Source: Campylobacter concisus | GTDB lineage: Bacteria; Campylobacterota; Campylobacteria; Campylobacterales; Campylobacteraceae | Length of the DNA: 64,000 nt | Assembly: GCF_003048375.1 (NCBI RefSeq) | Contig: NZ_CP021642.1 | Span: forward strand, 1,302,001-1,366,000 | Direction: 5' to 3' | Shown here: positions 19,668 through 28,427 of the stretch, piece after piece | Layout of the letters: every line of letters starts with the position of its first letter | How positions within the stretch are numbered: the first letter of the stretch is position 1 | The notes under the pieces: generated by a model | Database searches by the model: none | What the model was told of the DNA's origin: nothing | What the model saw: only the letters and a program-made list of their open reading frames with translations | Position numbers and translations under genes: made by a program

Positions 19668-20087
19668 ATGAAACATTACGAGCTTTTATTTATTCTTAAG
19701 CCGACGTTGACGGAAGAGGAAGTTAAAGCTAAAGTTGATTTCGTAAAAGAAGTCATAACAAAAAACGGCGGCGAGATCGCTACTGTCGTTGAGATGGGCA
19801 CTAGAAAGCTAGCTTATACCATCAAAAAATATGAGCGTGGAACATATTTTGTTATCTACTACAAAGCTCCACCAGCACTTCTTGCAGAGCTTACAAGAAA
19901 CGTAAGGATCACTGAAGATATCATAAGATTTTTAAGCGTTAAATATGAAAACAAACGCGAAATCGCAGCTTGGGAAAGACTTTGCAAAGGTATCAAACAA
20001 ACTATCAAAAAAGAGACTCGCGAGCCAAGAGCACCACGCGAGCCAAGAGCTGAAAAAGTAGACGAGCAAACATTTACAGAAGAATAA
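19668..20087 (+). CDS. rpsF: 30S ribosomal protein S6
   Basis: Small-subunit protein that pairs with S18 on the 16S rRNA platform. [19 protein letters not shown] and the G-T-R-K-L-A-Y-x-I-K segment ([18 protein letters not shown]) are standard. 139 aa, longer than E. coli by a basic-acidic tail after residue 110 ([16 protein letters not shown]). Strong AAGGAG 6 nt before the ATG. First gene of rpsF-ssb-rpsR, the conserved bacterial order. Confidence 0.97.
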   Translation: MKHYELLFILKPTLTEEEVKAKVDFVKEVITKNGGEIATVVEMGTRKLAYTIKKYERGTYFVIYYKAPPALLAELTRNVRITEDIIRFLSVKYENKREIAAWERLCKGIKQTIKKETREPRAPREPRAEKVDEQTFTEE

Positions 20088-20100
20088 TCAAGGATAAAAA

Positions 20101-20628
20101 ATGTTCAATAAAGTAGTATTAGTTGGAAATTTAACCAGAGATATAGAGCTTAGATATACTACTAGCGGCGTTGCCATAGGAAATTCTAGTATAGCTGTGA
20201 CACGCAAAATCACCTCAAATGGGGAAAGAAGAGATGAGACTTGCTTTATTGATATATCATTTTTTGGCAAGAGTGCAGAGATAGCAAACCAATATCTCAA
20301 CAAGGGATCAAAGCTGCTTATCGAAGGAAGACTTAAATTTGATCAGTGGACCGACAATAACGGACAAAATCGCTCAAAACACTCTATCGCCGTTGAGAGC
20401 ATGGAGATGCTTGGCTCAAATAACCAAACGCAACAAGGCGGATACTCTATGAATAGCCAAAATAGCGGTAGCTACGGACAGCAAGGCGGATATCAAAATA
20501 ACCAATATAACCGCCAACAAGAAGCTAGGCCACAAGCTGCGCTACAAAGAAAGCAAGAGAGTTATTCAGAAGTTCCTGATATAGACGTTGATGCTGATAG
20601 CTTCAACAATGAAGAAATACCGTTTTAA
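20101..20628 (+). CDS. ssb: Single-stranded DNA-binding protein
   Basis: OB-fold domain in the first 105 residues (MFNKVVLVGNLTRDIELRYT, FIDISFFGKSAEIANQYL, LLIEGRLKFDQW), a Gln/Asn/Gly-rich flexible linker (about 110-155) and the acidic tip DADSFNNEEIPF that docks repair and replication partners. 175 aa. It lies between rpsF and rpsR with 13-16 bp gaps and shares their transcript. Confidence 0.97.
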   Translation: MFNKVVLVGNLTRDIELRYTTSGVAIGNSSIAVTRKITSNGERRDETCFIDISFFGKSAEIANQYLNKGSKLLIEGRLKFDQWTDNNGQNRSKHSIAVESMEMLGSNNQTQQGGYSMNSQNSGSYGQQGGYQNNQYNRQQEARPQAALQRKQESYSEVPDIDVDADSFNNEEIPF

Positions 20629-20644
20629 TTTTAAAGGATAAAAA

Positions 20645-20905
20645 ATGGCAGAAAAAAGAAAATATTCACGCAAATATTGCAAATTTACAGAAGCAAAGAT
20701 TGATTTTATAGACTACAAAGATACTTCACTTTTGAAGTATTGTTTGTCAGAGAGATTTAAAATCATGCCAAGACGCCTAACTGGCACATCAAAAAGATAC
20801 CAAGAGATGGTAGAAAAAGCGATCAAGAGAGCTCGCCACGCAGCTATCATACCTTACATAGTTGATCGCAAAGACGTAGCTTCAAATCCTTTTGAAGGTC
20901 TATAA
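20645..20905 (+). CDS. rpsR: 30S ribosomal protein S18
   Basis: 86 aa basic protein with the S18 signature: [26 protein letters not shown]-like [14 protein letters not shown] and [15 protein letters not shown]. Binds with S6 in the 30S platform. Last gene of the operon; a hairpin terminator follows by 8 bp. Confidence 0.97.
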   Translation: MAEKRKYSRKYCKFTEAKIDFIDYKDTSLLKYCLSERFKIMPRRLTGTSKRYQEMVEKAIKRARHAAIIPYIVDRKDVASNPFEGL

Positions 20906-20912
20906 TCCATAA

Positions 20913-20946
20913 ATTTTAGCCCTATTTTGGGGCTAAAATCTTTTAA
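20913..20946 (+). terminator. Rho-independent terminator of rpsF-ssb-rpsR
   Basis: Ten-bp stem ATTTTAGCCC / GGGCTAAAAT with a 7-nt loop, followed by CTTTT. It ends the ribosomal operon and marks the edge of the repeat region. Confidence 0.8.
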
Positions 20947-20974
20947 ATTTATCTCTTAATTTTTACTATATCTA

Positions 20975-21325
20975 ATCTTTTATTAAATTTTCTCATCAAA
21001 TTCTTAAATTTATAAGCATTTCAAAAATACCAAGCTAGCCAAATTTATCTAAATATTGTCTAATTTTTAAATTTGCCTCGTAAATTTTTCACGCTTTTTG
21101 AAAACTTTTTTATAAATTTACTAGCCAATTTTTTAAATTTTATAAGCATTTTAAAGCCGTCAAAGTAGCTATATTTCTCTAGACGTTGTCTATTTTTTAA
21201 ATTTACATATTAAATTTCATCAAGTTTTTTGAAAGTCTTTTATAAATTTCACTCGTTATATTCTTAAATTTATGCACCATTTTTAAACAACAAAATATTT
21301 AACAAATGCTTTTTAAATTTAGCTA
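20975..21325. repeat. Degenerate 130-bp tandem repeat, AT-rich
   Basis: The rpsR-hpf gap of about 570 bp has no gene. Within it a unit recurs with a period of 130 bp: CTTAAATTTATAAGCATT near 21003 returns as TTAAATTTTATAAGCATT near 21132 and as CTTAAATTTATGCACCATT near 21263. Matching internal marks are ATTGTCTAATTTTTAAATTT / GTTGTCTATTTTTTAAATTT (about 21055 and 21185) and TATAAATTTACTAG / TATAAATTTCACTCG (21111 and 21241). A partial copy precedes them near 20977. About 2.7 diverged copies. No open frame with codon bias. Confidence 0.65.
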
Positions 21326-21450
21326 CGCAGTTTTATATTATTTAGCAAGTTAAATTTATGGCTTGCACATCAAAATACCGCCACACAACACAAAACGCTG
21401 GACAATACAAAATAAAATTTGAAATTTAAAACAAGAATTAAAAGTAGATA

Positions 21451-21480
21451 ATAAATTTAGGGGCAAAGCGCCCCCTAGTT
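21451..21480 (-). terminator. Terminator of hpf
   Basis: On the minus strand, directly after the hpf stop, CTAGGGGG...CCCCTA forms a short GC-rich stem around GCGCTTTG, then AAATTTATT. The U run is weak. Confidence 0.55.
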
Positions 21481-22008
21481 TTAGTAAAGACCAAAAGTTC
21501 CGTCTGTTCTTTTGTAGATGACGCGCATTTTGGCATCGACATCGTTAAATACGTAAAATTGTTTATCGCTTGATTTTAGTTTATCAAGCGCTTCTTCTAC
21601 CTCAAGAGGTTTGTAAATTTCAAGCTCCATAGGCACGATCTCCTCAACACCTTCGATCTTTTCTTCGCCTATTCTCGAGCGAAATTCTTTATCATCAGCC
21701 TTGCCTTTTACTGTAAATTTCTTATCGTGCTCTCTTCTTAAAACTTTTGAAGCCTTTTCGATAGCAAGATCGATCGCTGCATAGAGATCTTTGTCTTTTT
21801 GGCGAACGACTATCGTGTCTTTATGCGCCATATTTAGAGAAAATTCTGCATTAAAGCCCTTTTTACCTTGCTTTTCGTCTGCTCCTACTACGCATCTTGC
21901 TGAGATGATGTCAAGGTTGTACTTGCCAAGGGTATCAAAAGCGTCTTGGATGTAGTTTTTGATAGGCTCTGTTAGCTCAAATTGTTTTCCAACAATGCTT
22001 ATGTTCAT
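21481..22008 (-). CDS. hpf: Ribosome hibernation promoting factor, long form
   Basis: 175 aa. N-terminal ribosome-binding domain (about 1-100; MNISIVGKQFELTEPIKNYI, DLYAAIDLAIEKASKVLRR) and the C-terminal dimerisation domain (about 118-175; PLEVEEALDKLKSSDKQFYVF, FNDVDAKMRVIYKRTDGTFGLY) that pairs 70S ribosomes into 100S particles in stationary phase. The two-domain long form is usual outside the gammaproteobacteria. AAGGAG precedes the ATG by 6 nt, and it has its own extended -10 promoter. Confidence 0.95.
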   Translation of the reverse strand: MNISIVGKQFELTEPIKNYIQDAFDTLGKYNLDIISARCVVGADEKQGKKGFNAEFSLNMAHKDTIVVRQKDKDLYAAIDLAIEKASKVLRREHDKKFTVKGKADDKEFRSRIGEEKIEGVEEIVPMELEIYKPLEVEEALDKLKSSDKQFYVFNDVDAKMRVIYKRTDGTFGLY

Positions 22009-22036
22009 CGCAATCTCCTTTATAGAAAGTAAGATG

Positions 22037-22045
22037 ATTATAACA
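22037..22045 (-). promoter_or_regulatory. Extended -10 promoter of hpf
   Basis: Minus-strand TGTTATAAT (TGn-TATAAT) 29 bp upstream of the hpf ATG, in the gap after the prepilin operon. Confidence 0.65.
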
Positions 22046-22088
22046 CGACGAAACTAAAAGCAAATTAAAGTAAAATCTTTATAAAATT

Positions 22089-22538
22089 TTAAAGTTTCTG
22101 AAGAGTTCGTTTGTGAAAATTTATAGGATTTGAGGCTTTTCCCGGTTTTGAACTGACAAATACATCAAGCATTATTGTGCCTTGATTTGCTCCTTTTACT
22201 ATCACAGCATCTTTGTTTTTACAAGCATTGCCCATATCGCCAAAGTATTTTACATATACTTTAAAAGTAAAGAGGTCGCCAAATTCGCCAGCTATCGGAT
22301 TGTCTTCACTTGCATTTTTGCTTTGGTTCCCTAGACAAGTGGTGCTAAAGTCATTGCTTATGATAGCTAGCATGGCGTATTCTGTCGCTGCACGAGCTAC
22401 TAGCTCGCTTTGCTCTCTTAGATAAATTTCACTATTTTGCTTAACTGAAGTACTAGCGATCGAAAGAGCTAGCATACAAATAGAGCTTGCGATCACCACA
22501 AAAAATATCGCTGCAATGAGTGTAAATCCTCGCCTCAT
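22089..22538 (-). CDS. MshP-like minor pilin (prepilin without Glu5)
   Basis: 149 aa, started at the ATG that overlaps the upstream pilin stop as TAATG. N terminus MRRG then FTLIAAIFFVVIASSICMLA: a prepilin-peptidase site followed by a hydrophobic helix, but the fifth mature residue is Ala, not Glu. Loss of Glu5 is typical of MshP/PilX-type or tip-proximal pseudopilins. The next part, with SELVARAATEYAMLA, also fits MshP, whose helix is followed by an AARAG-type segment. Two later cysteines (CLGNQS, ACKNKD) may form a disulfide. Last gene of the fliW-giant-prepilin run. Family call from pattern and order, not from a search. Confidence 0.68.
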   Translation of the reverse strand: MRRGFTLIAAIFFVVIASSICMLALSIASTSVKQNSEIYLREQSELVARAATEYAMLAIISNDFSTTCLGNQSKNASEDNPIAGEFGDLFTFKVYVKYFGDMGNACKNKDAVIVKGANQGTIMLDVFVSSKPGKASNPINFHKRTLQKL

Positions 22539-23470
22539 TAATAAACCGCCTTTGACTTGCAGATAGTTATCTCTGAGTTTTTTGCCCTCATGCAAAGTTT
22601 TAGCACGATGACGCCATTTTTTTCAGTAAAGACAAACCTCGTAACGTTTTTAGCAAGGGTTGCCTTTTCGCCATTTTTTTTATATTTTTCTCCCATCCAT
22701 GGACGATAGTCGTAGTATAAATTTAGATCAAAGACGCCGTTTGCCGCATCTTTTGGATCAGCGCTTTGCTCTGGCACTATGGCATTTGCTGTGTAAGCTA
22801 GATGATACTGCTCTGAAATTTGTTTGCCATCAAATCCTGAAATTTCTAGCGTGTTGCCATCAGTGCTTTTTACGCCAACTTTTGCTATGTCTAGCTTTGT
22901 AATATCACCTTTATATCCAAAAGAATCTTGCACATTATAATAAACATCAGAAAATATCGCTACAACGCCGCCATCTTTTTTTGTGAAATCAACACAAGTG
23001 GCATTTGTATCTTCCCTGCAAGTTAGATCTTTTATGGTTTCAACAACTTCGGTAGAAAAATTACTTCCAGGACTTATCAGACCAGTTGCTGGTGAGCTTT
23101 TAGCAAGATCTGCGTAGCCACTGTATCTGCCTGCTTTATTACTACCAGAAGGCACATCATTAAAAATTTCATACGCATAGGGGATAAATTCTAAAATTTC
23201 ATACTTAGCATCTAAATTTACCCCACTATCATTTAGCGCCAAAAAAGCTCCATCAGTTTTTCTAGCGATCACGCTTGGCTTTATGCGGTGCTCTAGCCTC
23301 TTTGAAATTTGCTCCAGTGCGATCTCTGTTTGCGTCTCGAGCTCATTTACTGTCTTTGTTTGAAAGTAGTTTGAGTAGATGTTCATTATGGCGTTAAAGC
23401 TCATCATAGCAATGATACCAAGCACGACGATAACGACTACAAGCTCAAGAAGAGTAAAGGCTCTTTTCAT
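22538..23470 (-). CDS. MshO-like minor pilin
   Basis: 310 aa from the ATG overlapping the previous stop (ATGA); a GTG two codons upstream is possible. Prepilin leader MKRA, then FTLLELVVVIVVLGIIAMMS with Glu5 present; the residue before the cut is Ala instead of Gly. TQTEIALEQISKRLEHRIKPSV after the helix resembles the MshO/PilW group, where an ALERM..ELR segment follows. The globular part has four or more cysteines (CREDTNATC, LCMRAKNSEITIC). Exported by a type IV pilus or type II-like machine; no such machine is encoded in the window. Confidence 0.7.
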   Translation of the reverse strand: MKRAFTLLELVVVIVVLGIIAMMSFNAIMNIYSNYFQTKTVNELETQTEIALEQISKRLEHRIKPSVIARKTDGAFLALNDSGVNLDAKYEILEFIPYAYEIFNDVPSGSNKAGRYSGYADLAKSSPATGLISPGSNFSTEVVETIKDLTCREDTNATCVDFTKKDGGVVAIFSDVYYNVQDSFGYKGDITKLDIAKVGVKSTDGNTLEISGFDGKQISEQYHLAYTANAIVPEQSADPKDAANGVFDLNLYYDYRPWMGEKYKKNGEKATLAKNVTRFVFTEKNGVIVLKLCMRAKNSEITICKSKAVY

Positions 23471-24111
23471 TTCCACACTTTCGTATTTAGCGAGCCGCCC
23501 TCACCTAGATTAAAAGCGTAAGCTCTTAGCACTGATGTAGTCTCTTGTTTTGTGTTGTTTTTATACGAAGTAGCAGTTACAATTATCTCTTTTACGTCGC
23601 TGTTGTCTAGCCCTAAATTTGGCTTAAAATCCCCATTACCATTTTTTATTCTGACGTTATATTCTGAGCCAACTATATAGTCTCTGTTTTGATTTGTTGT
23701 GTTTAAATTTTTATTTCTTGTTTTGTAATAATCCACAGACCTCACTGCCGTATCAGGTACTAGATCTGATGAGTTTGTATAGGCAAAAACTCTATGCCCG
23801 TCGCCTGTTATTTTATTTATCTTATAAAATTCGTTTCTTTGATCACCTGGCTTTAAGATGATAGGAAAAAAGTAAGCCGTCTCAGCGCTACTGCCGCCGA
23901 TGTTTGTTGAGACCTTGATGACCTTGTCACTAAAGGGAGCTTTTAAGATAAGCCCCATGTAGGTCTTAGCATTCATCAAGCTCTCTTGCGTAACCGCCTT
24001 TTGATTTAGCTCAGATGTGGTCTTTAATACAAGTGGTATCGACGTGCTGATGATCGCCACAACGACTATCGAGAGGATAAGCTCTATAAGAGAAAAGCCT
24101 CTTTTTACCAA
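23467..24111 (-). CDS. MshD-like minor pilin
   Basis: 214 aa, TTG start embedded in the last codons of the giant gene, whose final TTGGTAA it shares. Leader MVKRG and mature FSLIELILSIVVVAIISTSIP with Glu5. After the helix, TSELNQKAVTQESLMNAKTYMGLIL resembles MshD, in which residues of this region follow an IPL.. helix. No cysteine in the globular part. The ribosome site AGGAG overlaps the codons for the C-terminal NRRIS of the giant protein, so translation is tightly coupled. Family call by order and pattern. Confidence 0.68.
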   Translation of the reverse strand: MVKRGFSLIELILSIVVVAIISTSIPLVLKTTSELNQKAVTQESLMNAKTYMGLILKAPFSDKVIKVSTNIGGSSAETAYFFPIILKPGDQRNEFYKINKITGDGHRVFAYTNSSDLVPDTAVRSVDYYKTRNKNLNTTNQNRDYIVGSEYNVRIKNGNGDFKPNLGLDNSDVKEIIVTATSYKNNTKQETTSVLRAYAFNLGEGGSLNTKVWK

Positions 24112-27100
24112 GAAATTCTCCTATTTGTCTTATCGCTTAGATCATTAAAGTTATTTTCGCCGCCTACAACATTTCCTACGTCACCTTTGCTAGAGCCACT
24201 TTTTAGGGTCTTGCCAGCCCAGTCGCCATTTGGCACGAGAAATCTCACTGTGAAATCATTTGTCGCTGCGTCTTTATCAAATTCATTATATATGAGCCAG
24301 TTTTCTGTATGCATCTTGGCTATATCTGTAACTGCTCTTGGGTTGCTTACAAATATATAGCTTATGCCATCAACCGGTGATGTTCGCTTGGTCGTATCCT
24401 CGACCGTTCTTGAGTTTTCGTTTGTATAAGTGTAGTTGTTTACTTCGCCATAAGCTGAGCTATGAAGAGGATTTACGTACCATGAGTGCGTACCCGCAAA
24501 CTCCTCCCAGCGAGCGCTTGATCCAGGTTTTTGCAATATAAATTTACTCTCGTCGCAGCCATTGCAATACACTCCGTAGTAAATTTTTGCCTTAAAGCCA
24601 GTGTTTGGTCCCTCATAGTAAGGCGCGTATGTCCTAGCATAGTAAAATTTTGCCGATGTTTTTGTGGTTGGCTTTTTGTAGTTGCCATTATTTTTTGTTT
24701 TATTTGTATCGACTAAGCTCTCAAACGTGAAAGTATCGCTTGTTACCTCAAAAGGATTTTTAGCTACATTTTTTTCACGTTTGAAATTAAATTTTAAATT
24801 TACATCAGCGTAGCCACCTTTAAACGCTTCTTTTTTGACTTCAAAGAGCCCTTCGTGCAAAGAAGATGGATGTACTTTTTCGACTTTACTAGCATCAAGA
24901 TTGCCAAAAAACAAAATTTCACTATTTAGCTTAGCTAACCCATCTGTATCGTTTTTTAGTAAAGTGCCATTGTTGTCAGTATAGCCATTTATCATTTCTC
25001 CTACTTTTATCTTAAAGCGTGTATTGTTTGAGTAACAACCGTCTTTATATAAAAGTGCAGGATTATCATCAAAAAGTCTAGCTTTTACTTTAAAGCTCAA
25101 GATAGGAGTAAAGCTTGCACTGCTTTCATTTGCGATGTAGCTAATGCCTCTTGGCAAAATTTTAAACTCGCTTACTTCAAGATCATTTGGCTCAAAACCA
25201 AATTTTTTCTCACCAAATTCTATATCACAACCGACCTTGCCTTCGGTGTTTTCATCATTATCACTCTTATCAAGTACACAGTCACTATCTTGTGGTGGAG
25301 TTTTTTTATCTATGCTTGTATAACTTTTATCCACAACATAAAATTTAGCATTTCCGATATCAGAGAAAGAAAATCCCTCTTTATTTGTTTTTAAATTAGT
25401 TATAGTGCCTACCGCTTTTGCTGGATTATCAAAGGCTATTTTTAGTTTATTGTCTTCACTTAGTCTCTTTTTTGTATCTTCGGTGATTATGCACCCTGCC
25501 TTATCCACAGGCAAGATTGATACATTATTTTCTGTATAACGATTTACACCTGTTGCAGAGCTACCTGCGATTAAGGTATTTGTATATCCATTTGCAAGAG
25601 TTGCCTTATCTTTATCTTTATTGTAATTGTAAGCAGCCAAGGTTATATCTTTATAGTCTTTCCCTCCCACAAGTACGCTACTACCATTATATAAACCACC
25701 ACTGCCTGACTTATCATAGAGCTGAAACATAGCTGGTCTTACAGCAAATGCATCAAAAGCTTCACACACTACCTTATTTTTATTTTTCAGTTCATCAAGA
25801 TAAGTAAGCTTAACACGCAATGCTTTATATGCTCTTGGTACAGCTACTCTTACTTTTTCAGTATCTTTATTTGTAAAGTGAAGTGTTATAGACTGCTTTC
25901 CTAGTACAGATTCTTCATCACTACAATTTTCCACGAGTTTTAGATCCACATCAATAGGAAACTCTGGTGTTTTTGGAGTTTGATCTACTTCGCTATAGTT
26001 TGTTATAAAGATGTAAAATGGTTTATTTACTATCTTTGTAAAAAGCCTATTTTTAAAATCACCATTAGGGTCATTTTCCTTACTTCGTGGATAAAAGTTA
26101 TTTTTTTCTTTTACAACCTCTAGTTCATAATTTTTTCCATCATCGCATCTGCTTATACCATAATCATATTGCAAGCCAGTATCATTATTTATAAATTTAG
26201 CTTCATATTCTGTTTTTTTATACTTATCTTCTATCTTGCTGTCAAATTGAACTCTTGCAAAGTTTCCTTGTCCATGAGTTAGTTCTCCGCCAATCGCATA
26301 AGTTGCATTTGTGCCTATATTATATTCTAAAGTATAATTATCGATCTTATTTAAGTATTTTCCATTATCGTCAAATGCAGCCCAATTCGAATTACTCAAA
26401 TTTGTACCAGACGTTATTATTTTACTAGTATCATTCTCATAAATCATAGATTCAGGCTTTAATTTTACCCTCAATATGGCTTTATGGGCATCTTCATTGC
26501 CTCTGTTTAGTATTGTCACAGTTGATCTTAACAATGAGCCTTTTTTTACTTTAATTTTTGTGTTTGGTGTTATAGCTATCCAATTATTGACCCCACTTTT
26601 TATCGCAAGGTTTTCCTCGTAGCATACATCAGGATCATAAAGTAACGTAGAGAAGGCTACCATGCCGATATTTTGTCTATCACCATTAAACGTACCACTA
26701 GCTTCCGTGTACCCCTTAGCTTTAAATCTGACTCCAACATCTTCTTGCTTGTTTGTCATTTTGTCTGATATATCTATAAGGTCTAGATCCATCTGACCAT
26801 TAAAAGTCCTGCCTTCAACAGCAGGTTTGTCAAATCTAGATATAGACGAGTTGAAAAGTTTACCTTTTGGATTTTGTAATGAAAAAATAGATTCAAATTT
26901 ATTAGTATTTTTATTTTCTACCTGTATATCCTCTCCAGATACCTCTGGCTTACCACCAAACCCCATAAAAGCCAAAGTTGTTTTTACTGATCCGCTTTTT
27001 GGAGTATAGAACTCATCAAATTTAAGATCAAAGGATTGACTAGGTTCATCTTGATCGGCTGCATTTGGATAGATATCAGCCATACCATCATACAAATTTA

Positions 27101-28304
27101 TAGATCTTGGCTTAACCCCTTTATCTCTGCCTTCTTCACCCATATCATAAACAATCACTAAACTCCAACCACCAAATTGAGATGCACCAAAGGACGAATT
27201 CCACTTGCCATCCGCATAAAGTATAGCACCATAAGGTGTTCTAAAAGTTTTTTGATAAGCTATACATCTCTCGTTTGGATCAATCTTTTCTGGGTAACCC
27301 CTCTTAAAACTTATTACTTTGCCAGTTTCTCTTGTCAATGGTACTATAGTAGATGCTATACCACCAACAGCAAATGTTCGTTTTTCTGGTGTTTTATCCT
27401 CTGGATTATTACCAAGACTATCTTGCACTTGCTTTGTTACATCAGCACTTGCCTGATAGACATAATAGTATCCACCCCTTCCACTTAGCGTAGCTTCTTC
27501 AGTATTGTCACCATTGAAACTTTTTTTTGTGATTATATCGCGATAACCCTGCGAAAAAGAGCCGACCAATTTAATATCATCTTTGCTAGCTTGCACCACA
27601 AAAGTACCCTTAGGGGTTTTAAAATTTACTCTTGAATAACCATATATATCTTTAAAAATTTCATCTGTATAGTCGGAAGCCAAATACCACTCTTTATATA
27701 TAGATCCTCCCCAGTAAAGCCTAGCATACTTTATCTTACTGCCATCTACATATTTTTTTTCATGCTCGCTTTTACCACTAAATGTGAATGTCGCACGAGA
27801 TGAATTTGGGAATTTGCTTGTACTAAGACTAGGTTCTTCATTAACATATCTTTTCTCAACAACAGGAGATGGGTCTGCGCCTGCTTTTGTTGGATCAAAT
27901 TTATATCCATCTACTTTTGGTATGACGACAGTAGCCCCTATAACATCCATATCCCCAATAACACTTTTAAAACTACCTTCTTCTCTTTTTTTAAGCTTAT
28001 TATTTCTAGAACTATCTAAATACCCTTTTATTTTCTCTATATTTTCTTCAACATAACATGATGTTTGACTATATATATAATACATATCATCCGCATCTTT
28101 CGAAGAAGCCTTTCCGCCATTTTTAGACGGCTCTATGCAGTGTTTAATTCCGTCTTGATCAAGCAAACATGTTCCGGCTTGACAAGTACCTGATGCTGGT
28201 GTACAAGATTTGTTAGTGTTTTTTACAAAACTCGTTCCTGCTGGATACACTGCATCACCAAAAATATAAATAAAAGAAAATAGGAATAAAAAAAGAATTT
28301 TCAA
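24105..28304 (-). CDS. Giant MshQ-like secreted protein, copy 1 (1399 aa)
   Basis: TTG start with GGAG 8 nt upstream; signal peptide of about 16 residues (ILFLFLFSFIYIFG). A cysteine-rich start (CTPASGTCQAGTCLLDQDG), then YARLYWGGSIYKEW, a DVTKQVQDSLG segment and GGWSLVIVYDMGEE (about 190-400), a combination seen in surface proteins with beta-rich repeats. A DUF11-like stretch (VTILNRGNEDAHKAILRV) follows. DAFAVRPAMF near residue 853 is the motif I associate with the MshQ C-terminal domain (DUF6701), and the end has FYYARTYAPYYEGP and YYGVYCNGCD. It ends NRRISW, overlapping the MshD-like start. Probable pilus-tip or surface adhesin; the substrate is unknown. Paralogue of the next gene upstream. 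Confidence 0.72.
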   Translation of the reverse strand: MKILFLFLFSFIYIFGDAVYPAGTSFVKNTNKSCTPASGTCQAGTCLLDQDGIKHCIEPSKNGGKASSKDADDMYYIYSQTSCYVEENIEKIKGYLDSSRNNKLKKREEGSFKSVIGDMDVIGATVVIPKVDGYKFDPTKAGADPSPVVEKRYVNEEPSLSTSKFPNSSRATFTFSGKSEHEKKYVDGSKIKYARLYWGGSIYKEWYLASDYTDEIFKDIYGYSRVNFKTPKGTFVVQASKDDIKLVGSFSQGYRDIITKKSFNGDNTEEATLSGRGGYYYVYQASADVTKQVQDSLGNNPEDKTPEKRTFAVGGIASTIVPLTRETGKVISFKRGYPEKIDPNERCIAYQKTFRTPYGAILYADGKWNSSFGASQFGGWSLVIVYDMGEEGRDKGVKPRSINLYDGMADIYPNAADQDEPSQSFDLKFDEFYTPKSGSVKTTLAFMGFGGKPEVSGEDIQVENKNTNKFESIFSLQNPKGKLFNSSISRFDKPAVEGRTFNGQMDLDLIDISDKMTNKQEDVGVRFKAKGYTEASGTFNGDRQNIGMVAFSTLLYDPDVCYEENLAIKSGVNNWIAITPNTKIKVKKGSLLRSTVTILNRGNEDAHKAILRVKLKPESMIYENDTSKIITSGTNLSNSNWAAFDDNGKYLNKIDNYTLEYNIGTNATYAIGGELTHGQGNFARVQFDSKIEDKYKKTEYEAKFINNDTGLQYDYGISRCDDGKNYELEVVKEKNNFYPRSKENDPNGDFKNRLFTKIVNKPFYIFITNYSEVDQTPKTPEFPIDVDLKLVENCSDEESVLGKQSITLHFTNKDTEKVRVAVPRAYKALRVKLTYLDELKNKNKVVCEAFDAFAVRPAMFQLYDKSGSGGLYNGSSVLVGGKDYKDITLAAYNYNKDKDKATLANGYTNTLIAGSSATGVNRYTENNVSILPVDKAGCIITEDTKKRLSEDNKLKIAFDNPAKAVGTITNLKTNKEGFSFSDIGNAKFYVVDKSYTSIDKKTPPQDSDCVLDKSDNDENTEGKVGCDIEFGEKKFGFEPNDLEVSEFKILPRGISYIANESSASFTPILSFKVKARLFDDNPALLYKDGCYSNNTRFKIKVGEMINGYTDNNGTLLKNDTDGLAKLNSEILFFGNLDASKVEKVHPSSLHEGLFEVKKEAFKGGYADVNLKFNFKREKNVAKNPFEVTSDTFTFESLVDTNKTKNNGNYKKPTTKTSAKFYYARTYAPYYEGPNTGFKAKIYYGVYCNGCDESKFILQKPGSSARWEEFAGTHSWYVNPLHSSAYGEVNNYTYTNENSRTVEDTTKRTSPVDGISYIFVSNPRAVTDIAKMHTENWLIYNEFDKDAATNDFTVRFLVPNGDWAGKTLKSGSSKGDVGNVVGGENNFNDLSDKTNRRISW

Positions 28305-28340
28305 ATTACAATCTCCATAATGTAACTAACATATTGGCAT

Positions 28341-28358
28341 CTTGCCATAGTGGGCAAG
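28341..28358. other. Inverted repeat between the two giant genes
   Basis: CTTGCC-N6-GGCAAG sits in the 123-bp gap ahead of giant copy 1, next to an overlapping TGGCA..TGCCA pair. It could be an attenuator or protein-binding site; there is no U run. The plausible -10 sequences here (such as TACATT) are weak. Confidence 0.35.
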
Positions 28359-28427
28359 TATATCTTTTTGGTTCTAAATGTATGCTTATTTTTTGAAATT
28401 TAAAATCTGAAAAAAAATGGCTAGAAT

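Noticed and set aside
21326-21450. Possible small gene between the repeats and hpf
   Set aside because: Stops in all frames, no ribosome site; only AT-rich sequence is visible.
28305-28427. Possible sigma-54 promoter before giant copy 1 (TGGCA..TGC-like bases)
   Set aside because: The GG-GC spacing does not fit the -24/-12 consensus; the bases are better explained by the CTTGCC inverted repeat.
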